A stretch of DNA of 64,000 bases from Zantedeschia hybrid cultivar (lineage: Eukaryota > Streptophyta > Magnoliopsida > Alismatales > Araceae). The notes beneath the pieces are model-generated. The model made no database searches and was not told the DNA's origin. It worked only from the letters and a program-made list of their open reading frames with translations. The DNA lies in assembly GCA_030544215.1 (NCBI GenBank), contig JARZZO010000002.1, forward strand, positions 77,569,150-77,633,149, read 5' to 3'. Every line of letters starts with the position of its first letter. Position 1 is the stretch's first letter. Below are positions 48,201 to 60,405 of the stretch, in pieces. Both the position numbers and the translations under genes were made by a program.

Positions 48201-51200
48201 TGTAATTGTACCTGGGTGTTTGGAGCCTTCAGGGGTTTGGGCTCCCTTCTTGGGCTAGATTCTACCTCTTGAGTAGATCTATGTTATCAAAGGTAATCGC
48301 CTCGCTCGCCTAGGCAATAAAGTAGGCTGAAGCAAGCCAAAATGCCTCGCCTCACCTCATGTTTGCCTCACTCACTTAGGCACTTCCTTATGATGCTATG
48401 CCATAAGTTTGTTTCTTTTTTAATTATGTGGTATTGCTTTTTCTTATTCTTAATTGTTCCAAAGTGACTAATGCCTCTTTTAATAATGTCTAGTACCCTT
48501 TGTCTCTTACATGATGTCACACTTTTTCTTATTTTTGATGTATGAATAGTGGATGGTCTTAGGACATTACATGTTGGACATGATCCATACTTCTTAGAGT
48601 CTTACATATGATTATTTTGGATGTTGTTTTTTTTATTTTTCATATATTATCATTTTTTCCTTCATAATGATTTATGGGAGAACACATCGCCTCCAACGCC
48701 TAGGCAATCGCCTAGGCATTTGAGGCTGAGGCGAACCCTTGGTCACCTCTCGCCTCTGATTACATAGGAGTAGATACCTTTTTCTTTACTCTCTTTGTTT
48801 ATCTCCGGGGTTTTACTTTTGCTTTTATTTCAATTTTCAATGAATGTGGCATTTTAGCCACCTTTCACTCACATACACAAAGAAAAGCAGTACCACATAA
48901 TTAAAAAAAAAACAAGCATTTGGCGAACATGAGGTGGGGCATGGTGTTTTTTTGGCTAGCCTCAACCTACTTGATTAGCTTAGCGAGCGATAAGGGGTTG
49001 GTTCAGTGACAGCTTATGGCGAAGAGATTGGGGTGGAGGATTGGAGAAGGAGATGGCGATGAAATCTTAAGGGAACTGAGTGGAGAGCGTGTGGAAATCC
49101 TGGTCTTTGCTTGTGAGATCTGAGTGCTGAGAACGCTTCTGGTGCTTTTGGTAACAAGGGTTGCAGATGGAAGGAAGATCTAGTGTGTGATATTTATCAA
49201 GGAGGATCTTGGTACTAAGATATGGAAGAGGCTCTATGTTAAGTCAAACCAGCATTTCAGACATTTGGAAGGGGTGATAAAGCTAGAGAATGTAATGTTT
49301 CTCGAAGATTGGAAAGTGTAGAAGGGAGGGCACCGAATGTTTGTGTGTGGTATATACTGCATCTGGTCAGAATGAATTGCCTGGAATGGATGTGTCTGCA
49401 GCGGCGGGTTTGGAGGAAGAACTGTTTATGGGATACATCGGAGCTGAACCATCTTTGAAAATTCTCAGCTTCTGCGGGAATGTGTTATTGGTTATTCATC
49501 TTCTGGCAACATAGCCTCTGAAGAAGTTGTTGAGTGGTGAAGAATGAAGGTATGGATATTGGGTGCTTGGGCCAGGTTGTCAACTGAAGACTCTGTTAAT
49601 CTTCTTCGAAACTGCAAAGTGACCAACAGAACGGTCTTGAGATTGTCTCTGCACTATGTTCATTTGGTGCCATGATTTGAAGAGCTGGAGGCTAAGAAGG
49701 TGGACAAGAGTGCACTGGTTGGGTGCAGAGTATGGGAGAGTAAGCTTCAGTACTATTTGTAGAGATGGAGTATAGTACCGAATCTCTGTGGAGAGCACGA
49801 GACAAGTTACTTGAACTTTAAAAGAGGTGATAGAGGTGTGTAGAAGATAAAAAGCATAAAGAGAAATATCTGAAGCCTCGGGAATCTGCGAGGGATACCT
49901 GGAGGAAGAAGATGACTCTAAGTGTGCCAGTGGGATGCTCTGTTGGTCCAATAAAGTCCGAGTCGTTCTCTCATATGGAGGATGCTTCCTCTCTATGTGA
50001 GTAAATTGGTTCAGATTCTGATCTCAAAGCTGACGGGTTCTCTCTCACCAAAACCAAACCCCTTCCCCACCACACCCACCCACCCACCCACCCACCCCAC
50101 CCACAGATGCACAAAGCAGCAATAATCATTGTCCAAGTGTCACTATGTATCCCACATATCTAAAGCTTCCTCTGCTTATAAGATCTAAAAGTGAACGAGG
50201 GTGCATCCACTCAAGACCAAGAGATCTGAACATAACTGACAAAACTTGAGATAGTTTCACATTGAAGGGAAAAAAAAAAAAAACGTTCTGCTCTCTCCAT
50301 CACTTATCCAAGAAATTCCAAATGTCCTGCTTGAAATATCTTGCTTGCGGTTGACAACTTATCCTGAATAAGCTTCCACATGAAGATCCAGGTTTTGATT
50401 GGCCATTCCTTTCACCGCACAAATCTGTTCCACTCTAGTCTGCACCCTCCTACGAGAAGAAATTTGACTGAGAATCTAACTGAAAACTGTCCTCTTTGTT
50501 TCCATCTGCAGATCCTCCGGTCTTCAATTCCAGGCCTCACCTTCATGACTCAGGCTATGAAGAGGTTCCACACATTCAGAGATCTCCACCTATGTGAGAT
50601 ACCTCCTGAAATTGAAGCTGCACTCATCATAGATTCCACCCTGCAAACTTGCATTAACAGCTAGAGTTGGGCTGTACAATCATCGAAAGCTTCTTCTACT
50701 AAAAGGAATCTGCTGGTGCTATACATCCTCCCAAAACCTTATGTGCTGCCCCTCCCAATCTGAACTCAGTGGATGATTGCACAATGTCGACCAAAGCAAA
50801 AATGTATCTCCACACGGATGAAACTCTGGCAGTAGTTGATGGGAAGACATTCCAAAAGCTGCCCCTGAATTAGTGTTGTTGTCATGGACAACTATTTGCA
50901 ATGGATAATTCTGGTTATCCCACAATCTCCATAGCAATACTTATCTTTATATAAGCTGGCACTGATTCTGATTCTTATCTGCTGATCCAAATAAGAATAC
51001 GATTTTGCAGACTATGTTGTCTACTCAAATTCGCCCTCATTCTGACTAATCACTTGTACTTTATGGTTTTGTTTATGTTTGCCTTTTGTAATGCAGTTAT
51101 AGATATGGTTAAGAATTTATATGCAAATACAGTGTATTGAAGTAGACATATGAGAACATTTTAAGCATATAGAAACTCTAGGAGTTGAGGAGCAAGATAT

Positions 51201-54200
51201 GTAGAAAAATGTTGCCTTGTAAATGAGGCAGCCTGAAGACCTTGGTGGAAGGCAGTGGATGATCTGCCAACTTGCCATGGCTAGGCATCTTTCAAGTTCC
51301 CCCTTCACTGTTTTGGTGCTCTTCGAGTCAGATTGCTAGACCTGACTATATTTCTTGGTGAGAGACACGCAAATTTCCAGGTAGACATGAAAAGCCTACT
51401 GGTGTCAGCTGTCCCAAAATATGTAAGTTTTTTTTTCTTCAAATAGCAGTAAAGAAGTTTCAAGGTGCTGATGATATTCTTGGGACTAGATCATCATCGA
51501 AATAGGAGTAACCCTACTACATCCAGATACCAACAGGGAACTTTCGGTGAAACTATGCTATGACTTTTCTTGTTTGTGATTGAGTATACTTACTCTGCAG
51601 GATTTTAAACCGCTAAAGATGTTGCCTAGGTTTCCATTGTTGTGAGAGATCTGTTCTTGGGTAAGCAAGATCAGTTTATGTCCAAGTTTATGTAGAGACC
51701 TAGACGCAAGTTGAGCAGGAGGAAAGGGTTAGCCATGAGAGATGGCTACCTATGAGGTAAACTAGTGTTTAGCTGTCGCGGTGTAGAGCTACCATTATAT
51801 CTAGACACTAGGGTAGAAATGAACTGGATTAGTCCCATATTGGACAACTGGAAAAGTAATTGGGCTATATGTAAAGGATTTTGATCCATAACTTGTGAGG
51901 TGTCTTGAGGACAATCGTGCAGGCTTGGCCCAAAGTGGACAATAGCTCACAAGAGTTGGATTGGATCATTACATTATGGTATCAGAGCAGAGCCCATGTA
52001 GTACAATATGGACTAGTTTAGAAACTAATCATGCAAAAGTTGTTAAGCCTATAGTGACCTAGTCATGAACCGCATAGGAGGAAAAGGCTATCCGTAGGAG
52101 ATGGCTACCACGAGGTAAAGCAATGTAAAGCTACCACAGTATAGAGCCATTGCTATGTTTGGATGTTGGTGTAGGAATGACCAATCAGTCCCATGTTGAA
52201 AATCAGCAAAAAGTTACTAGGCTGTATAGGATCTATAATTTTTGAGGTACCTTTTGGGGACAAACTGTGCAGGTTTGACCCAAAATGGATAATATATCGC
52301 AAAGATTAGATCAGGTCGTTATAATTTACATATTGGATGAGTCCAGTTTTCATCTTTAATCATAGAGATAGTTAAAACTCACCTCTGACGTGGGACGACT
52401 ACCGACAAAACTCCGAACCGACGTGTGGGTCCGATACCAGCAACAACATCACAAACGAATAGCACATATTCACCGAATATTCCATATTTCCATGAAATTA
52501 ATTACACAATGCAATCGCAAACGTACTCGGAAATTGCCTGCTCACAGTGAATAAAAAAAAATAGGACCGAGGGTAGTGAGGACTACCACAAAACTAGGGC
52601 AGCAACAATGCGATCAATAAGCTCAAATAGTGTCATGGGACGGATCTCACGCTCACAGTCCGACAGCGAATAGTGATCAGGTAGCTAGGAACCTAACTCA
52701 TAAGCACGGGAGCAAATACGATCATATGCTAAACGACAAGTTGAATGGGATGAGATCCGGCCAATACTAACCAACCCACTATTGAGTGGGGCTCCGAGTT
52801 CGCATGCCAAGAATCCACAATTCACACAGTGATATTGAAACGCACGTTCCGGCCCTCGAAGCTAGGCTGCTGTTTCAACTCGTGAAGGAGTGAAATTTGG
52901 ACGTCTAACCTTGCCTGCGGCGGCAGGAGCAAGGGAAAACGAACGCTGTAGCGGCGCTTGAGCCGGCACGGGGACGAGGGACTGTGACGACGGTGGCGGG
53001 AACCCACACCCGGGCTCGGACGAGCGTGAGCCGAAGGGGGAGGGGGAAACGGGTCCCGGCCTAGGCGGTCTTGGGCACCGTGTGGCGCAGCGGCTGCTGG
53101 GTTCCGCACGAGGGGGCGGCAAACGCATGCAGGCGCAAGCGTCGAGGCGGGGCGATGGGCGTGCCCATGTGTGGGCACGTCGGCGGCTGCGGATGCTTGG
53201 GGCGAGCCCGCTCAGGACACGAACAGCAGGGTTGGGACGGCACGACGCCTCCGGCTGGCCGCGTGGCCCTGGTGTGGCGCAGTAGGACCGCGGGCGTATG
53301 GGAATGCGCGCGGGAGGTCCCGCGCGGGACATGAGCGGTGTGGGGGCGATGGTGGCGTGCTGGACGTGGCGAGCGGTGCGAGGGAGGGCGTGACCTAGCC
53401 TCTGCATGTGGCTGAAGGGAGGTTGAAGAAGAAAACGAAGAAGAAGAAGAAGAGGTGGAGGGCAACGTACAGGACCCTGCACTCTAACGTTCGTGACGGC
53501 TGCAGAATTCTTTCATTTTATCATCAAAATCAACCTCCTCTCGAGGGAGGCTACAGTGCTTTAAATAGGATAAAGAAAACCCTAATAACCTCTTAATGAC
53601 ACAAATGACAACTATGACCCTGCATCTTGATAATTACAGGAAATTCGTGCAGATAAATACTAAAAAAATTAGAAACTGATAAATGGGCCTCATAACGGGC
53701 CTTACAAAAATCCCAAATGCTCCTCAAGCAAGTAAACACATATCAATACTCCGGGGAACCATCGTCGAGCCACAAAGATGCTGGGAACGCTGCAGTCGTC
53801 CTCCTCCGACGATAAACACGAGTCGGGTCGAACCGGGTCCGCGCGCGGGTGTCCTCACCAACCTCCTTATAAGAATGTAAATAAATGAATTCTTCCTATC
53901 TTCCTTCCTACTTCTGCTTTTCTGTATTGCTCTGTCTGCATATTAAACAGTCATCCTACGAAGTGGTTGTCTTCTATTGCATGAGGCCACTCTTCACCAT
54001 CTATGCGTAAATAGACAACTTGACTAAAAAGTGAATATATCATGGAATTGAAGTCTGGATTGTTGTAAAACTGAACTCTGTTATGTTTGTCAGGTTTATT
54101 CAACAGAAATTAGGTGGTCCAACCATCTCTAAATATGAAAAGCTTCAAGCAGAAAAATCCGATTTGCAGTTGAAGTATGATGCACTCTTAACCACTTACA

Positions 54201-56524
54201 AAGACACATGCAAGGAGGTAATCTTTGTTGTTGCAGTATCATTGCTTTCCCATGTACTGTGAGAAACAGTCACATGGTTGCATGGTATAGTTTGATATAG
54301 TTTTCCATTTAATTTGTGATCGTTAGAAAGTTTAGTTTTCAGGACCTGGTTTTAGTAGCCATGCAAGAATTATCTTAACCTATGGCCTTCCCGGATTAAA
54401 TTCACTTTGTTTTGGTTATTTAGCTCCTCAATGAAGAACAATCTTACTACAATACAAGTTTTCCCCCACTCCCCTGGTGATGATAGAGTATTTACGGGGA
54501 GAAATTAACAGTGGATGATATTCTTTCTGTAGTATCACATCCTGGTGGAAGAGCTGTAACTTGTGCCACGATGGAACAGTAGCCATCATGAAAAGCATAG
54601 ATCAGTCAGGAGGTGCAAAACAACATTGAAAAACACCATATTTGTTTTACATGAATGAACATAGAGCAAATTAACTCGGTGTTAGAACAGGAGAGTGCTA
54701 CATGGTTAAACATAAACAGCACAGGAAATTTCTAAAGGTGGAAAAAGTAGGATCCGGAAACCAACTTTCCAAAGCAACCAGGTAGAATTAAGCTGCTATT
54801 AAACTTTAGCTGATTATGTATCCGCCAAGTCATCATCAGCAACGAAGCATGTTAACCTCTTCAGTATGTGGTGTCTTCAGCTAGGCATATCTTCCCCACT
54901 GGTGTCAACAGTTGGAAATTTGTGGCCCCTAATATGAGATTTAATACTGAACCACTGTGACATAAGACATTCTACATTTTCTTCCATATGTGGTTGCATG
55001 TTTATGTACTCAGAGGAGTTCACACTTTCTTGGAGCATCAAACTCCAAACTAGTAAGTTGCCTTCATGCCAGTCCCATTTGTCCGGTATCCCATGACAGT
55101 GTTAAAACATCTTTTTCTTTGTCTCAGACGATGTGCTAGATCTCTGACAAGCCGCTCAGACAACCTATAATTTTTGTCACAAGATCTGCACATATTTTCT
55201 ACTAATGGACTACTCTCCATAGTTCATGGTTTAACGCATTTCATTTTTTTTGTTTTGTTAATTTTCTTGTTTTGTAATTCTTGTGCCCAAAGATGTTATG
55301 AAAAAGCTAGTCCTTATGGACCTACCTTTTGTTTTTGTTTTGTTCTTTTCTGACCTGCTGAGCAGTGATGGACCAGGTATAGGTAGTCTACATTTTTATT
55401 TTTTCCCAATCACTTTATCCGAGATCATACCGGTCTAACAGTTCCAGATCTGTTTGTAATCTGGACTTTTGTGAGTCCTCTATTTTGTTTGGTTGGGGAG
55501 ATGCAAGACACACCTCCTTGGTGTAGTTGCGACATTTTTTGTACAGGGGATTTTTCTGTGCTTCCAATCCGGGACTTGTACATATTCTTATTTTATTAAT
55601 GATACTGAGGTACCATCCACTTTCAGAAAAAAAAATTCTAATTTCAACCTGGACACAACCCACACAGTCATACAATTATTTGACACAAATCCTTATTGAT
55701 CCAGCCTAACCTGGTCTGATCTGAGGCCTGCTATTTGTCTTCTGGTTCTGATCCAAGAAGGGTTGGATTGGTTGGATGGAACATAAATTTCCTACCTACA
55801 TCCTTGGTCCGATAAGAACCTGAGCCGACCTGGATGTTGCCAGGTCAATGTACTCCCTCAGATGTTCTCCCATTCCAGAGACAATCTTGATGTTTCTGAT
55901 AATCTTGTCACATGTGAACAGAAACTAATTTGTCTCCTGTCCACCTCGAAGTCAGAATTAGATAAAATATGTCTAGTGTGTAAATGCTTATGTGATTTTG
56001 AAAGGAATGAATAAAATAGTTCAGGACTAAGATTATCAGAAACATCAAGATTGTCTCTGGATTAAGGTGGAACAATTCTTGGACTAGGGCGGCACTGTTT
56101 TGCTTCTGCCAGTTTGATATGAGTTCATCATGTTTTAGATAGATTGTTTTACTGATGGACACTTTCTTATATATATTCATTATTATTCAAGCTTAATAAG
56201 GACCTTTTTTCAGTTGTGACTCAAGTTTTATGTGACGTTCTTTTGTTTTCCCAATACTTAGCATATGCTCATAGTGGGATTTATCCATTCTCTTCTCTTA
56301 TGCGCCCATACAAAGAATTAGAATATAAGCATAGGAAAACAGACAGTAATCACATGGAAGACAGCACTACTGGCATTCAAGACAATATTTGCCATGGATT
56401 ATCCGAAAATGCTAAATTCATGAATTTTGTTATCTGCTGGACGTATTAATTGCAGCTTGAGGAACTTAGAGCCAGCAGCAATAGCTCCTCACAAGGAAGT
56501 GCTACAGGAAGGGACTTCACGTGA
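42289..56524 (+). CDS. MYCBP: MYCBP (AMY-1)-like coiled-coil protein
   Basis: Plant homologue of the c-Myc-binding protein AMY-1. Five coding exons: 42289-42291 (the ATG alone, at the end of exon 1), 44544-44616, 44728-44776, 54094-54217 and 56456-56524. All junctions are GT-AG and the reading frame joins exactly (105 residues; animal MYCBP is about 103). Exon 2 encodes EKEAKKEAFRKYLESSGVLD, the signature N-terminal helix. Exon 3 gives ALVALYEENDRPSS, and exon 4 gives FIQQKLGGP plus a heptad-rich coiled coil. The tail is Ser-rich. Animal MYCBP binds MYC and AKAP-type anchors; plants lack a true MYC, so the role here is unknown. The leader (about 42040-42290) is GC-rich and precedes a 2.25 kb intron. 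Intron 3 is 9.3 kb and filled with transposons. Introns keep normal splice sites, and coding exons show no damage. Confidence 0.9.
45556..47230 (-). mobile_element. Solo LTR, probably Ty1-copia
   Basis: On the minus strand it starts TGTTAGTTTTGGGTGTCC at 47230 and runs to about 45556. A TATA-like TCTATAAAA lies near 45960, placed as expected between U3 and R. There is no adjacent primer site, coding region or second LTR, so it looks like a solo LTR inside intron 3 of MYCBP. Flanks are ACCT on both sides (4 bp), not a full 5-bp duplication. The exact left end and the copia assignment are inferred. Confidence 0.55.
47503..47870 (-). mobile_element. hAT-like MITE, decayed copy
   Basis: Reverse-complement relative of the element at 48279-48767. 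It shares the terminus (CTCTGTAGTCAAAGACAAGAGG on plus), the 'gaggcga...cctcggcattt' clover of GCCT words and the AATGCCTCTTTT / AAAAGAGGCATT region. The far end is unclear. The minus-strand frame of 125 codons across it is chance. Confidence 0.6.
47890..48900 (+). mobile_element. LINE remnant (3' end of ORF2)
   Basis: At 47897-48124 a short frame encodes VWNIILPAMLWVIWMERNQR followed by IFNN. This is the pattern found at the C-terminal end of plant LINE reverse-transcriptase proteins. The following sequence (GTAATTGTACC..., later TTTTGCTTTTATTTC...AATGAATG) looks like a LINE 3' tail. It is interrupted by the hAT MITE at 48279-48767. The upstream part of ORF2 is missing. Confidence 0.6.
48279..48767 (+). 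mobile_element. hAT-type MITE with 8-bp target duplication
   Basis: The termini are CTATGTTATCAAAGG and, on the opposite strand, CTATGTAATCAGAGG, which match at 13 of 15 positions. The perfect 8-bp direct repeat GAGTAGAT flanks the element (48271-48278 and 48768-48775). Length is 489 bp. The interior carries several GCCTAGGC-type palindromic words near both ends. It is inserted in LINE sequence and so is younger than it. Confidence 0.85.
48901..50280. other. Intron 3 sequence, unassigned
   Basis: Mixed-composition sequence with G-rich stretches and no recognised domain. A 123-codon minus-strand frame at 49580-49951 has no recognisable motif. Given its place between two LINE remnants it may be decayed LINE 5' sequence, but I cannot show it. 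A (CCCA)n microsatellite lies at about 50073-50103. Confidence 0.35.
50290..50990 (-). mobile_element. LINE remnant (ORF2 zinc-binding region)
   Basis: On the minus strand the translation passes GQHIRFWEDV, typical of the region after the reverse-transcriptase core in plant LINE ORF2. About 150 codons later it has WIFMWKLIQDKLSTASK, typical of the zf-RVT domain. Stops and frame breaks interrupt it. It is oriented opposite to the LINE remnant at 47.9 kb. Confidence 0.6.
51665..52323 (+). mobile_element. Tandem TRIM-like unit (internal-LTR-internal-LTR)
   Basis: Two LTR-like copies (about 51812-51973 and 52170-52323) share AGTCCCAT(A/G)TTG, a 'tttgaggtacctt / gtgaggtgtctt' region, GTGCAGG and TTGGCCCAAAGTGG-like words. 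Directly after the first is the primer-binding site TGGTATCAGAGC (51977-51988). The 196-bp internal segment is matched by a partial copy before the first LTR (about 51665-51811, both with AGGAGGAAA...GAGATGGCTACC), giving a repeat period of about 359 bp. It is non-coding, and no target duplication was found. Confidence 0.6.
52440..53705 (-). mobile_element. GC-rich LTR, probably Ty3-gypsy type
   Basis: On the minus strand it starts TGTAAGGCCCGTTATGAGGCC at 53705. It has a TATA-like CTATTTAAAG near 53560, then a 600-bp very GC-rich transcribed-type segment (52900-53480). It ends just before TGGTATCGGACCC (52439-52427), which resembles the tRNA-iMet primer site with two changes. LTRs with a GC-rich U5 are common in plant gypsy chromoviruses. 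Long Pro/Arg/Ser-rich frames on both strands (e.g. minus 53482-52862) have no recognised domain and probably reflect GC content. A captured GC-rich gene fragment is the main alternative. Confidence 0.45.
55190..55634 (+). mobile_element. LINE 3' end
   Basis: A T-rich stretch contains TTTGGTTGGGGAGATGC and TTGTACATATTCTTATTTTATTAATGATAC. It closes with an A-run (about 55627-55634), the usual form of a plant LINE 3' UTR. It lies in intron 4 of MYCBP, in the sense orientation. No ORF2 sequence remains. Confidence 0.5.
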
Positions 56525-59500
56525 AGTTTGAAGGTTTAAATGAGTAGCTGTAGACTTCTTACACTTGGGTTTTCCTTTGTAAAGAAACTGTATACTCTTT
56601 GTTGGCTTAAAATGTGATTATTTGTATGATGCTGATTGCATATTGCCACGGTTGGAATTCTTGGGAAGAAATGAAGACCCATACAGATCTGTTTAATATT
56701 TTTAACCTAACAGACGGCAAGTGTAGTGGAAATTTATTGTCCCTGCAGGCTCAAGAGACTGTATACCCTAGAAGAAGAATGCTAGTGTGTCACCAGGATT
56801 GGTATGGCATGCAGCACTTTTTCCTTGCCATCCAATCTGAAATATGTTTATATAATTACATCATGTTTTGTTGTGGTTCGTGTAGCTGAAATATGCTTCA
56901 TAGAGATTTGTCCGAGTATTGTACAGCTGTATTTGATGCAGCTTCTAATTGAAGTATTCTTGAACGTATATAGATTGCCGTTCAGTTATTTTAAAAAAAA
57001 TATAAGCTTTCCTATGTAAGTTTTTGGCTGTCCTTTTTGGCTTCTAACTAGAAGTTATAAATTCAAGTTTCTTAGATTGAGGTAAAAACAGTGTAAGAAA
57101 AGTCTTGACTACTACAACTTACGGTCATTCTCACTCAACTCAACTAGGATATGGAGTTTTGGAAAACATTACTCCATTACCTTTTTAAGCACATATTTTA
57201 TCACATTTATTGGGTGCTGTCTAGTCATTTAATAGGATCACTTCTGTTCAATGGATTGGTTCCTATTTGCAAAAGCAGTGTGCTTGCTACATCTTTAACT
57301 AGAGACATTTAAAAAGAAAGCACAGTATCATGGCGTTATTCATACAGTTTAAGCTCTATCTTCTATACCTGCCCTTAGATCCTAAGTTGTAACTAAGAAC
57401 ATCTGTTAAACCCGTAAGTTAAGAACTTATATACATAAAATTTGAATTATATTAAAACATACGTGAAAATTTTAATAAAAATATAGGCATCTGACCATAC
57501 CAATGACCTTGTTTTGTATCTACTCTATACAACGAAGGGAACAATCGATTTGCTTTTCCTAAAAGTCGAACCAAGGACTTCTATTTCAAAGTGTGAGCTT
57601 AATATAGTAATGGAAAACTCTTTACATCAAAAAGAGAAGAAACAGTTTGGTGTCAAGAGCATATGTATCCCACTGAAGTTGGTTCTTTCTTTACTTTTCT
57701 TTGAGGAAAAGGACACTGCATACCTTGAATTCAATCTTATCTTTTATCTTGAAATCTCTCCAACGAGAACTTGTCTTTCTTGCAACGGATCACAGGCAAT
57801 TTTGTTTTGCAAAAGTAGTATAACGTCACCATGAATCCTTTCTATTAGCTTGTAATAAACTTCATATTTTTCCCTTGAAAGGGGTCACAGGCAATTTCTT
57901 TTGCAAACTTCATATAATGTCACCATGAAATTTGTTTCATTAGCTTGTGATAAACTTTGCAATCCTAACATATTTAGCATATATGAAAGTATTATACGTA
58001 TCTCTATCCAATTTTATCACAAAGCTCATCATGTCCTTAATGTGTGCATTTTTGTGTTCAAGTAATGGTCTTGAATCCAATGTTAGATTGTGTCATATGC
58101 CATTTTGTAAAAGAAAGTATAGCACTTAGATTTGCATCGGTCAAATTTTATGTGAACTCGATCAAATTATTTAATTTTTAATTACTTTTTTCGATTTTTA
58201 AAAATGATGATCTTTTAGTGAATCAGACCAAAAAGTCACTGGCTATGATTTTTCCAATTAATCGATTGGTCTAGTCTAACTTTGAGAAAAATGGGTCAAA
58301 AATAGCAGGCATTTGATAAGAGGGAGGTCATTGTCAAACAAAAGTCGTCTCGCCCTTATCCACGCTTCAAAAATCAACCGTTTGAAGTGGTTTTTTAACA
58401 ATATATCCCGTTTGGAGAAAATTTGCAAAGACGTCGATTCTAGAGTGAGAAACACTTGCTGCACTGCGCGCGAGTGCGGTGCAGTCCATACCGCATGCGG
58501 GCAGTCGTCCGATCAATTTGATCTAGAATATGTTTATAGGGTCACATCTATGTAAAAAATTGTTCTTGAAAGTATTTGAAATAATATTTTTTAAACATGT
58601 AATTTGTAGACACCTAAACCGACATTAGGACTCAAAATGATAAAAATTTCTTTCCTTATCGCACAGTTGTCCTTAAAGGGGCATTTACCAACATAAGCAA
58701 GTGTCCACTACAACTTTTGTGCCCCTATTATTTACTGCCTAAACCGCATAAACATAATTTCGGAACTAGTTATACATATAAGAACCTATTATTAATCATT
58801 TCATATTATACAACTTAATTGAAGTAGACATCTGCAACATGAACAAACAGATTGACACACAGATAAAAAGAATCTCCATTAACATATACACATATAACAT
58901 CCTTACGGGCCACTGAAAGAAAAATCTCATTGTCTTGACTATGGTTAAATGCTGAGGTTGTTTATGACATCAGTCGTCCCTAGGGATGTAAATTAGGTGG
59001 GTTGAGTTGAATTATGTGATAATTTGGATTTAACTTACATTCAAAATAGTGCAACTTAATTTTAGCCCAGCCTAAATTCAGTCTAAATTTAATTTCAATT
59101 CAACAGCAAGTAGGTTGGGTTGGATTGGTCCTGTTTATAAATAATTTATTAAATATATTTTTTATTTTTTATACAATTATTGTAAAAGTCAATAAATTAA
59201 ACTGGGTCAGTCCGTTTTCAACCCAATTCAATCCAAATTTAACTAATGCCAATCTAAATTTAATCCAACCCTATTTATACAATTTAGGCCAACTCAATTC
59301 TCTTTAATATAAGCTAAATTGGACTGAACTACGGACTGACATCCTAATCATCCCTCTATCTGTAACCTACGAACAAAATGAGAGAAAGCCAGTGAGCAGC
59401 TGACTGCAAAAAGATAGGGTTAGGCTGAAGGAAAGAAACCTTCCTTTTCTGTTGGAACACAGCTGTGCAAATTAAGCTTATCTTATCCCCCTTTGCAGTG

Positions 59501-60400
59501 AGGGACCCATGCCTCGATCCAATAAGTGGACAAGAGACTAGAAATGGGGACCAATGAATGGAATTAATGAGAATCGTTCGAAGGATCTTGTTCTTCCAAG
59601 GATAAAACTTGAACAGAAACTAATTAAAAATATCCCATTGGGACAAGTAGATCTTTTGTACTCTTGAGAAAGCCAGCGTTGTCTGTGTTTTCTAAAGTTT
59701 CTCCAAAAAAATATTTTTCTCACAAACTTTTTTAAGTTTTGTAAATACGAGTAAAAGTTAGTCAAAAAAATAATCCCCAAAATATTCTTGTTTCTGTAGG
59801 ATTTACTTCCTCACCTCTCCCTTGGGAAACTATTTCCTCTGATTCTACTTCTCGAGGCTTTATTTTTTAGAAAGATATTTCCCTCTATTTTTCAGGATAA
59901 TGTTGAGAATGTAAATACTCCCTAAATTTAATTAATATCTATCCAAAATCAAATTACAATTCTTTGACATATGAGAAACTTTTTTAAAGAAAATGCTCTC
60001 TGTGCTAGCTAAATTTGGGGTGCAAATTAAGGATTTTCTTTTTCAGATATTTTCACATATGATAAGACTAATGACTATTGACAAGGCATTGAATGAGACT
60101 GTTACGTCTTTTTTTTATTTTTTTCCTTTGACACTAGACAATTTACGCCTTGTTGTGGAGCCCTATGATTGCAATGGATCTGGACTCCAGGGTGTCGAGT
60201 AAACGTTGGCGGCACACATTTTTGTCAACCGGTGTAAAAGTATGACCACATGAAGTTTGAACACAGCCAGGCCAAGATGTCACTAATGTGCATGGTAGGT
60301 GGATGACTAAAAGATGGGAAAAGTCCAAGGAATATTCTTTGATCAACTTGTTTATTTCGCACTGGTTTTCGGCTTTGCCACATTTGAGAAGATTTAGAGT
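56525..60400. other. MYCBP 3' UTR and AT-rich intergenic DNA
   Basis: The first few hundred bases are the likely MYCBP 3' UTR. The rest is AT-rich with scattered MITE-like words, such as GAAACACTTGCTGCACTG at 58450, next to GC-rich GCGCGCGAGTGCGG. The stretch 59000-59330 contains repeated CAATTCAATCCAAATTTA-like words. No gene is supported. Confidence 0.4.
57784..57960. repeat. Tandem duplication of about 95 bp
   Basis: Two adjacent copies share TCACAGGCAATTT, GTCACCATGAA and ATTAGCTTGTxATAAACTT in the same order (about 57784-57870 and 57879-57960), with moderate divergence. No function is apparent. Confidence 0.7.
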
Positions 60401-60405
60401 GTTTT

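Noticed and set aside
52862..53482. Minus-strand 206-codon Pro/Arg-rich frame
   Set aside because: No recognised domain, overlapping frames on both strands, and a likely LTR context; GC content explains the openness.
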